Origin: Thermoguttaceae bacterium
GTDB lineage: Bacteria; Planctomycetota; Planctomycetia; Pirellulales; Thermoguttaceae
NCBI GenBank assembly: GCA_017454585.1
Contig: JAFTCU010000093.1
Span: 1 to 23,670 of the forward strand
Reading direction: 5' to 3'
DNA length: 23,670 nt
In this document: piece by piece, positions 6,532 through 12,845 of the stretch
Layout of the letters: the number at the start of each line of letters is the position of its first letter
How positions within the stretch are numbered: position 1 is the first letter of the stretch
The notes under the pieces: generated by a model
What the model was told of the DNA's origin: nothing
Database searches by the model: none
The model's input: the letters and a program-made list of their open reading frames with translations, nothing else
Made by a program: the position numbers and the translations under genes

Positions 6532-6863
6532 GGCTTGTCCGGCAACCGCGTACCGGAAAAATATTAAACCGGACAGGTTCAGTGTATTATGATAAAAACA
6601 CTAAAACATATACATGAAGAAAGAGCATATCCACATTTGAATTATACCACAGGCGAGGCATACGTCAATACCGTGTTACAAACATTTCCAGAAAAAAAGA
6701 TCACAAAATCGAAATCATGGGTATTCGGAGGACCGATTCGCTCCATTGTCCTGTGTGCGGTTCAAGGAAGGTTTCGTCAGGTTTATGATTTTCGAGATGA
6801 AGGATACTCCAAGCTGAAAAATTGGTGGTTAAAAGGGGACGGTAAGCTGTTGTCGGATGAACC
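6532..6863 (+). mobile_element. Internally deleted ISL3 copy (332 bp, non-autonomous remnant)
   Basis: The left 225 bp or so match the start of the complete IS at 3342 (inverted repeat, promoter region and first transposase codons) and the last 85 bp or so match its end. The join falls at GTTTCG then TCAGG, equivalent to joining 3592 to 4576 of the complete copy across a shared CG, a loss of about 980 bp. Many point differences and small indels show that the copy is old. The short ORF spanning 6589-6915 is a frameshifted leftover of the transposase, not a gene. The flanking 8-mers (TGAATTTT and AGTTTTTC) are not a clean duplication. It lies in the same orientation as the complete copy. Confidence 0.85.
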
Positions 6864-6935
6864 AGTTTTTCCAAACCCCTACGAGGAAACCAAGGTCTTA
6901 CCATGGTGTGGATGAAGAAACTATTTGGGGCAGAA

Positions 6936-7076
6936 TTAAAAGAATGATGAGACCATGATCAATAATGTCAAACCTAATGCGATTGCCCAAATGATGCAAC
7001 CGCATCCCGGTTTCTGGCTATCATCATTATCGGAATTTGAATCACGTTTTAAATCATTCAACCAATCAAAATCCAT
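6936..7076 (-). CDS. Small protein with a C-terminal membrane helix
   Basis: ATG 7076 gives 46 residues: a charged N-terminal part (MDFDWLNDLKRDSNSDNDDS), a GCGC motif and one strongly hydrophobic helix (IIWAIALGLTLLIMV) to the end. The separation of an acidic/polar head from a single tail-anchor-like helix suggests a real small membrane protein. A longer frame starting at 7217 exists, but its extra part overlaps the divergent gene at 7123. Only a weak AAGG lies next to the ATG, with poor spacing. I do not recognise the family. It lies in the AT-rich island stretch, divergent from the tape-measure-like fragment. Confidence 0.4.
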   Translation of the reverse strand: MDFDWLNDLKRDSNSDNDDSQKPGCGCIIWAIALGLTLLIMVSSFF

Positions 7077-7122
7077 CCTTGATCCAATTCCATTATAAAT
7101 CAAATGAGATAGGTTTAATAAC

Positions 7123-7551
7123 ATGGCCAAATCAAGTAATCGTTCTGAAGTTGGGATTGAATTAAATGCCACTGATAATGTTTCGGAAACAACAAAAAAA
7201 GTCGAAAAACGGATCAATCAATACCAAAAGGCTTGCCAAAAAGTAAGTTCTTTTGGGTCTGGCGCGATTGATAAAATCGGTGCTCGATTTACCGATTTTT
7301 CTGTTGCTCTTTCGAATTCTATTGTACTTTTTAACGATCAGATTGTCAAGCCCCTTGCTTCTATGATTTCCAATTTTTCTCAGGCTGATTTTCAGCTTGA
7401 GAAAATGGCCCGCTGCGCACACCTTGCTGTTGAGCAATTAGGAGCCTTGAGTTTTGCAGCTGAACAGACTGGAATCCTGATTTCCAGACAATTTCAGCTA
7501 CTTACCTATAATCTGACCTATGAAAATTACAAAATCCGTTTCACCACGTAA
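7123..7551 (+). pseudogene. N-terminal fragment resembling a phage tail tape-measure protein
   Basis: ATG 7123 encodes 142 residues: EVGIELNATDNVSETTKKVEK, then a long amphipathic helical stretch and ADFQLEKMARCAHLAVEQLGALSFAAEQTG. The last part resembles the start of the tape-measure domain (a helix with an LxALxxAAExTG-like ending), and the first part fits the usual ATDNxS opening. Tape-measure proteins are normally many hundreds of residues long; here the sequence breaks up after about residue 118 and stops, so it is a truncated relic. No other phage structural gene is nearby. It may instead be a non-phage coiled-coil protein of similar build. It marks the right end of the AT-rich island before the chromosomal-style genes. 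Confidence 0.45.
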
Positions 7552-7568
7552 AACACGTTGTAAAACGG
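7536..7568. repeat. Imperfect inverted repeat between convergent genes
   Basis: CCGTTTCACCACGT (7536-7549) pairs with the inverted ACGTTGTAAAACGG (7555-7568) at 12 of 14 positions around a 5-nt loop. It spans the end of the tape-measure-like fragment, near the junction of the AT-rich island and the trigger-factor gene. No clear U-run follows. It could be a weak bidirectional terminator or a junction site. Confidence 0.4.
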
Positions 7569-7649
7569 ACCTTTATCAGCCCGGGAGGCATCGTCAGCGT
7601 ATTGCTGGATTTTGAGATGGCGCCGGAAGTGTTGCTCTGGAAAGAAAGA

Positions 7650-8588
7650 TCACTCGGTCATCATTTTTTCAAATTCGTCCGGCGTGAGGGCTATGGTCTC
7701 GATGGCACATTGGCTTATGACCCATTTCAGGACCTTTTTCTCCATCTGGGCGGCGCGGAACATACGAAGAAGTTCCGGATTTGCCTGGTACATTTTCAGG
7801 ATTTGCGGGGCTTGCGGGCCGTATTGCTGCATCTCGTCTTTCAGGGCGTTCATTACTTCTTCATCCGAGATGGTCACGCCGTTTGCCTTGGCCATTTCCA
7901 TCAGAAGCATCCCTTGCCCCGCTCGACGGGCCGCAATTTTACGGGCGTCATCTTCGGTGATTTCCGAGTCGTGTTTGCGGATCACTTCCATTTCCTGTTC
8001 CACGATGTTGGAAGGAGCTTCCATCGGGAAACGCTCGATCAGCTCATCCATCACCTGATCACGGAGCTGCAGGAACGCGCCTTCCTCGATGTTTTCCTTC
8101 ATGTGGGCCTCGATCTCGGCACGAAGTTCCGCCACGGTATTAAGGCCGAACTGTTTGGCGAAAGCATCGTCCAGGACTGGCGCGGCCTTCTGCTTCAGTT
8201 CTTTAATAGTGCAGCTGAAAACAGCCATTTTCCCGGCGAGCGATTTCTCGTGGTAGTCTTCCGGGAAGGGAACGCGGACGTTCACCACTTCACCAACGTT
8301 CCGGTTGATGAGCTGATCCTCGAAACCCGGGATGAACGAGTTGGATCCGAGTTCCAGCGGGTAATTCTGACCGGCGCCTCCGGGGAATTCTACACCGTCA
8401 ATCGAACCGACGAAGTCAATAACTGCCACATCACCTTTGCGGGTCGGGCGGATGAGTAAAACCGGCTTGAGCTGCGGATGCGTCGCGGCAAGATGTTCCA
8501 GAGCGGCGTTTACGTCACTTTCCTCCGGGACGGTCGTGTATTTTTTGAGGGCGATGTTTTTCAGGTCTTCAATCTTGGGAATATTCAT
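7650..8588 (-). CDS. Trigger-factor-like chaperone/PPIase lacking the ribosome-binding domain
   Basis: The 312-aa product starts with the linker typical of the middle of trigger factor, then an FKBP-type peptidyl-prolyl isomerase domain (about 50-132: GDVAVIDFVGSIDGVEF and SNSFIPGFEDQLI) and a helical trigger-factor C-terminal domain (about 133-300). Full trigger factor is about 430 aa; the N-terminal ribosome-binding domain of about 110 aa with its GFRxGKxP-type loop is missing. It cannot be recovered by another start: the upstream gene ends only 34 bp before ATG 8588. The protein may be a genuine ribosome-free paralogue acting as a general chaperone, or a truncation. It likely shares a transcript with the J-like membrane protein upstream. 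No signal peptide is visible, so it is presumably cytoplasmic. Confidence 0.85.
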   Translation of the reverse strand: MNIPKIEDLKNIALKKYTTVPEESDVNAALEHLAATHPQLKPVLLIRPTRKGDVAVIDFVGSIDGVEFPGGAGQNYPLELGSNSFIPGFEDQLINRNVGEVVNVRVPFPEDYHEKSLAGKMAVFSCTIKELKQKAAPVLDDAFAKQFGLNTVAELRAEIEAHMKENIEEGAFLQLRDQVMDELIERFPMEAPSNIVEQEMEVIRKHDSEITEDDARKIAARRAGQGMLLMEMAKANGVTISDEEVMNALKDEMQQYGPQAPQILKMYQANPELLRMFRAAQMEKKVLKWVISQCAIETIALTPDEFEKMMTE

Positions 8589-8622
8589 TTGGATTCCATT
8601 CTTTTTTGTGGGAAGTGAATTA

Positions 8623-11577
8623 TTACTTCATTTGATTGATCATCATTTCGAGCTGCTTCATCTTCTTGATCTGCGCGCCTTTTGCGTGGCCGCGAGCTGT
8701 ATTCAGCATCTGGTTGGCGTCGATTTTCTTGCCGCGCTGAACGCAGTCAACACCCATGGCGATGGCACAGTTGGCGAAATCAAATTCCGACCGTGCAGGC
8801 GGATCCGCATTTTTCAGGAAGTCCAGGCGTTCCTGGTAAGTGTCGCGCTGGTAGAATATTTCATGCACCATGTACCCCTGGCAGGCGACTTCGTAGGAAT
8901 TGGTTTCCTTGCCGAGGCGCGTCGCTTCTTCAGCCGCAACATAGGCGGTGGCCGAAGGAGTTTTGGAATTCTGGGCCAACTTGAGGAATTTTTCGGCCAG
9001 TTTGCGCTTGCTCTGCGGATCGTCTTTGGCATAGTCGTTGGCGTATTCTTTCTTCAGGTCTTCCAGAGCTTTGTCGTGGTCGCTCCCAATAGGAATGGTA
9101 CGCTGTTCAATGGGCTTGCCGCCGCGTCCAATAACAGGCATCTGATTCGGACGCTTTCCGGAATCAATGATCGGAACTTCCAGTTCAGCCATCAGAACAT
9201 CCACATCGTCTTTCAGGTTGGAGTCTTTGCTGACAGCTTTTTCCCAGTAGGACTTGGCCTTGGTACGGTCTCCCTCCGGGTCCATCGCGAGGTATGTCCC
9301 GTAAAGGAGGTAATCGTCCGCTTCTTTAAGATGTTCGGAAACGAGGAACTCAACGAGTTTGGGATTCAGATTGTCAGTGGTATAAGTGAAATTCTGCCCC
9401 TCGTCACGAATCATGAGTTTATTAGGAGCGGATTCCACCACGCCGATTTCTTTTCCGTTGGCTTTCAGGGTCGTGCCAGGGGTGAAATTCCCCATACGGT
9501 TTCCGATGCCCTTAACGAAGAGGTCCATGTAGTTCGTAATCAACTGAAGGCGAGCCGCTTCCGTTTTTTCTTCATCGGATTGGGCGATTTTTTCGAGCTG
9601 CTCCATCGAACGTTTGGCCTGGGCCATACGCTGCCAGCCAAGTTCCTGACGCAGAGCGTTGGAAATCTGCTTCCACTCGTTTTCATGACGTTCCTTGGCC
9701 AGAGCCTCTTCCTTGGCTTTCTTTTCAGCGTCTTCAGCTTCTTCTTTGGCTTTTGCCTCGGAGTCTTTTTCACCCTTAGCAAGTTTGTTCTTCTTCTTTG
9801 AAGAACCTTCACCGGTTGAAGCGTCTTTTTTCTCTTTTTCTCCATCGGAGGAGTCCGCCACTTCTGCGGGAGCGGCTTTTTCTTCCTCTAGCTTGGCGAG
9901 TTCCGGCTGCGGCTCCGACTCGGTCTGATCAACCTGAGGTTTCGGGGTGAACTCGGCAAGGATCGCGTCCGCCTCTTTACGATCATTTTCGGAACCTTTT
10001 TCCTTGACTGTATCGAGGAGCCCCACCGCTTTGTCACGATCACAGTCCGGGGAAAGGAACTCGAAAACAGAGTAACTCAGAGCGGGAACGACTTTGCCGT
10101 CCTCGACCTGTTTGGCGAATTGGTGGCGGTAAATAATATCGTACAAATTATGGCCGTGGCTCGTCGGATTCTCTTTGGTGAACTTGACGTTTTTCCCTTC
10201 GATTCGAATGATGATTCGTTTGTCGGAGGCTTCCACAAGCCCGTACTCACCATCACAGAGTTCCGCGGGGACTTTCCCCTTGAGGGCCGTCAGGGACTCC
10301 ATCATTTCATTGTAGAAAAGTTCGGCATATTTCAAAACGAGCTGCAAACGTCCAACCCGTTCAGAGTTTTCCTCGGAAAGATTCATTTTTGAGGCTTTGC
10401 TCAGCATTTGATCAGCCTCTTTGTATTCCTGTTTCCTGATGGCGCTCAAAATCGCGTCAAAATCAGGAGTTTCCTGATTCGCCACATCGGCTGCAGACTC
10501 GGGTTCACTGGCCGAGGTGTCTTCTTCCGGTGTTTCCTCTGACGCTGGGGCAGTTTCGGGCTGAGTGGTAGGAGTGGGTGTTTCGGGAGCGAGGGGGTTG
10601 TTCACATTGACCGCGACCGTACCGTCTTCCTGAACAGCGACTTCGATCGGCTTCCTCTTGTTCATCAGCATAAAAGCCAAAACCACCACAATGAGCAGAC
10701 CAACCACCGCGATGATATTACGCTGCATGGCTGTGGGGCCGCTTTGGGATTTACGGCCTTTGGCAGAGGATTTAGCTGAACCTTTGGCCGAGGATTTTGG
10801 TGAAGAGGAGAAGGAAGGAACCGGAGAGCCAGAAGCCGCTGCCTTGGCTTTATTACCTGCAAAAAGATCCGCTCCCCCCAAAGGATTCGCGGCTTGAGCT
10901 GGCGCAGGGGCAACTGTGGGTTGTTGTTGGACCACAGGCTGGGGCTGAACTACGGGCTGGGGTTGAACAACAGGCTGTTGCGCAACGACTCCCTGCGGAA
11001 TCGGTTGGGGCATTGGCTGCGGCTGCACCGGCTGCTGAGGCATCATGCCAGGCTGCTGATACATACCGGGGTACATTCCGGGTTGCATACCGGGGTAAGC
11101 GCCGGGTTGGACGTACATGCCCGGTTGCATTCCAGGCTGCATATACATACCGGGGTACATTCCAGGCTGAACAGGATACATTCCAGGCTGCATGCCGGGG
11201 TACATGCCGGGTTGACCAGGATACATTCCAGGGTACGCACCGGGCTGCGGCTGTACCTGAGCCTGCGGGTCCTGCTGAGGCGCTCCGGGTGCTGGGCCGG
11301 ACGCGGGAACCGGGTGCTTTGCATCATAATCCGCTTTATATTTTGGATTGCACAGGCAGTTTTTAGCGACCTGAATTTCCGTAAGCATTTGATTCCATTC
11401 AGGGAAATGACCATCCGGCCCGATTTTTTGGACTTTTGCCGTCATTTCTTCGACAGCAGCGGCGATTTTTTGAACGTCTTTCTCGCCATGCGAAAGTCCC
11501 AGAAGTTCATAGTATGTTTCGGGTTTTTCTTTGCCAGTAAAACCAAGCCAATGAGAATAAGGATTAAAATCGCTCAC
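8623..11577 (-). CDS. J-like-domain membrane protein with Met/Pro/Gly repeats and a duplicated module
   Basis: GTG 11577 opens 984 aa. Residues 5-87 (NPYSHWLGF, YYELLGL, CNPKYKADYDAKH) match the J-like domain common in planctomycete proteins, but the HPD tripeptide needed to stimulate DnaK is absent (GPDGHF is in its place). Residues 112-177 are MYPGMQPG-type repeats, then a Gln/Pro/Val stretch, a Ser/Lys basic stretch and one membrane helix (about 287-305). The rest is acidic and charged. A module of about 165 residues occurs twice (about 374-543 and 640-799: RLQLVLKYAELF against RLQLITNYMDLF; GLVEASDKRIIIR against GVVESAPNKLMIR), separated by a Lys/Glu coiled coil. The end is helical, TPR-like. 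Function is unknown; an envelope scaffold is a guess. The trigger-factor-like gene follows by 34 bp. Confidence 0.85.
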   Translation of the reverse strand: MSDFNPYSHWLGFTGKEKPETYYELLGLSHGEKDVQKIAAAVEEMTAKVQKIGPDGHFPEWNQMLTEIQVAKNCLCNPKYKADYDAKHPVPASGPAPGAPQQDPQAQVQPQPGAYPGMYPGQPGMYPGMQPGMYPVQPGMYPGMYMQPGMQPGMYVQPGAYPGMQPGMYPGMYQQPGMMPQQPVQPQPMPQPIPQGVVAQQPVVQPQPVVQPQPVVQQQPTVAPAPAQAANPLGGADLFAGNKAKAAASGSPVPSFSSSPKSSAKGSAKSSAKGRKSQSGPTAMQRNIIAVVGLLIVVVLAFMLMNKRKPIEVAVQEDGTVAVNVNNPLAPETPTPTTQPETAPASEETPEEDTSASEPESAADVANQETPDFDAILSAIRKQEYKEADQMLSKASKMNLSEENSERVGRLQLVLKYAELFYNEMMESLTALKGKVPAELCDGEYGLVEASDKRIIIRIEGKNVKFTKENPTSHGHNLYDIIYRHQFAKQVEDGKVVPALSYSVFEFLSPDCDRDKAVGLLDTVKEKGSENDRKEADAILAEFTPKPQVDQTESEPQPELAKLEEEKAAPAEVADSSDGEKEKKDASTGEGSSKKKNKLAKGEKDSEAKAKEEAEDAEKKAKEEALAKERHENEWKQISNALRQELGWQRMAQAKRSMEQLEKIAQSDEEKTEAARLQLITNYMDLFVKGIGNRMGNFTPGTTLKANGKEIGVVESAPNKLMIRDEGQNFTYTTDNLNPKLVEFLVSEHLKEADDYLLYGTYLAMDPEGDRTKAKSYWEKAVSKDSNLKDDVDVLMAELEVPIIDSGKRPNQMPVIGRGGKPIEQRTIPIGSDHDKALEDLKKEYANDYAKDDPQSKRKLAEKFLKLAQNSKTPSATAYVAAEEATRLGKETNSYEVACQGYMVHEIFYQRDTYQERLDFLKNADPPARSEFDFANCAIAMGVDCVQRGKKIDANQMLNTARGHAKGAQIKKMKQLEMMINQMK

Positions 11578-11653
11578 AGTTATGCCCCGGAATCTTGTTT
11601 GAAATAATTGAAAAAATAGTGAGGTCTGTTGAAAAACAGTCCCTTTTTAAAGA

Positions 11654-11681
11654 ATTATACCACGAGAGAAATTTTCTGCAA
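11654..11681 (-). promoter_or_regulatory. Sigma-70-like promoter for the J-like protein operon
   Basis: On the minus strand TTGCAG (11681-11676) and a perfect TATAAT (11659-11654) are separated by 16 bp. They lie about 77 nt upstream of GTG 11577 and point towards it. Confidence 0.6.
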
Positions 11682-11734
11682 GAGTGGGACAGGGAATTTT
11701 TTGGTTTTTTTTCAGATTTTTTTCCTCCCGGGGA

Positions 11735-11763
11735 TTTACGAATCAATTTAAATATGGTATAAT
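11735..11763 (+). promoter_or_regulatory. Sigma-70-like promoter for the ThuA-like gene
   Basis: TTTACG (11735-11740) and a perfect TATAAT (11758-11763) have the ideal 17-bp spacing. They lie about 115 nt upstream of ATG 11878, giving a fairly long untranslated leader. The promoter is divergent to the one at 11654-11681; the roughly 300-bp intergenic region holds no other gene that I can see. Confidence 0.6.
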
Positions 11764-11877
11764 CAGGTAAATTAGGGGATTGGAAAGCGTGACCAATTTC
11801 CTGGATCAAACTCCAGGATCCCTCGAAAATTTTGTTCTTTCATGACATTTCCTTTGGCTGAAGATTCGTGGACTCCT

Positions 11878-12642
11878 ATGAAAAGAATATTTTTGATTTC
11901 GGCAGTTTTATTTGTTTTCTTCGCGGGTACACTTCAGGCCAAACCCTTGGCCGCGATTATCGTCAGCGATGACCACTACCATGCGGATACGCTGTTTCCC
12001 GAGCTGGCTCCGTGGCTTGAGGAAAATTATGGGATCGAAACCGTCATTATTCACGGGCACGGCGGCGGTGATTTTGAGAATATGGACCGGCTGAAAGACG
12101 CGGATGTCGCGCTTCTGTTCATACGCCGTATTTCGCCCAAAACGGAACAGCTGGAAATGTTCAAGGACTTCCTGAAGGCGGGGAAGCCGTTGATCGCGTT
12201 CCGAACGGCGAGCCATGCTTTCTCATTATCTTTTGATGGTTCGAAAAAGCCCGAGCCCGGGTATGCCGAGTGGAGGGAATTCGATGCGCTGGTTCTGGGA
12301 GGCAACTACCACAATCACGGGCCGAATGATTCAGGAACCGAGGTCGAAACCATGGAAGTTGCCGAAAATCACCCGATTTTCAAGGGTATGGACCTGAAAC
12401 CATACCATTCAAACGGGTCGCTGTATTTTACGCTTCCGATCGATGAAAAGGCAATACTCTTCCAGACCGGAAAGGTTTTCGAGCGCACGGAGCCGCTCAC
12501 ATGGCTGCGAACCAACCCGTGGGGAGGAAAAGTCCTTTACACCGGGCTGGGGCATTGGGACGATTTCAAGGATGAACGGTTTCGCAAGATGGTCGGAAAC
12601 GCGATCCTGTTCCTCTGCGGCAAAACAGATGACTCGAAATAA
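11878..12642 (+). CDS. Secreted ThuA-like domain protein
   Basis: I choose ATG 11878 over 11842 because it begins a textbook signal peptide (MKRIFLISAVLFVFFAGTLQA, cleavage before KPLA); the protein is 254 aa. The mature part has the ThuA fold pattern, a class I glutamine-amidotransferase-like flavodoxin fold: a first strand AAIIVSDD, the DADVALLFIRRI strand, a KAGKPLIAFRTASHAF nucleophile-elbow-like turn and a His-rich GGNYHNHGPN region. ThuA-like domains are abundant in planctomycetes and are linked to sugar (trehalose, glycoside) metabolism, but enzymatic activity is largely unproven. The export signal points to a periplasmic role. The gene stands alone: its own promoter is upstream and a strong terminator follows 28 bp after the stop. 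Confidence 0.87.
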   Translation: MKRIFLISAVLFVFFAGTLQAKPLAAIIVSDDHYHADTLFPELAPWLEENYGIETVIIHGHGGGDFENMDRLKDADVALLFIRRISPKTEQLEMFKDFLKAGKPLIAFRTASHAFSLSFDGSKKPEPGYAEWREFDALVLGGNYHNHGPNDSGTEVETMEVAENHPIFKGMDLKPYHSNGSLYFTLPIDEKAILFQTGKVFERTEPLTWLRTNPWGGKVLYTGLGHWDDFKDERFRKMVGNAILFLCGKTDDSK

Positions 12643-12670
12643 AATCCCCTGCAAATTGACAAAAGCCTGA

Positions 12671-12708
12671 AGAGAGGAACTATTTTAAGGTCCTCTCTTT
12701 TGTTTTTT
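12671..12708 (+). terminator. Intrinsic terminator after the ThuA-like gene
   Basis: AGAGAGGA (12671-12678) and TCCTCTCT (12691-12698) form a perfect 8-bp stem with a 12-nt loop, followed by a T-rich run (TTTGTTTTTT). The position just after the stop supports single-gene transcription. Confidence 0.8.
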
Positions 12709-12770
12709 ACGGGGCAGAAAAAGTTTTTTTCTTTTTTTCAGAATTTTCTCAAAAAATGCCTTTGGGTGTC

Positions 12771-12798
12771 TTGCAATTTTTTTAAAGTTGGTTAAACT
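12771..12798 (+). promoter_or_regulatory. Putative promoter of the HEAT-repeat gene
   Basis: TTGCAA (12771-12776) and TAAACT (12793-12798) are separated by 16 bp, about 48 nt before ATG 12846 and just after the previous terminator. The -10 box is imperfect. Confidence 0.45.
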
Positions 12799-12845
12799 AA
12801 AGGAAAAGAGTGTTTCACCAGTCTATCTCAAAATTGGAGAAAAAA

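Noticed and set aside
6589..6915. 108-aa ORF in the short IS copy
   Set aside because: It is a frameshifted remnant of transposase sequence joined across the internal deletion and running out of the element; it is not a functional gene.
8437..9801. 454-aa plus-strand ORF opposite the J-like and trigger-factor-like genes
   Set aside because: It is a Phe/Val-rich antisense shadow with no motif, crossing the boundary of two well-supported minus-strand genes.
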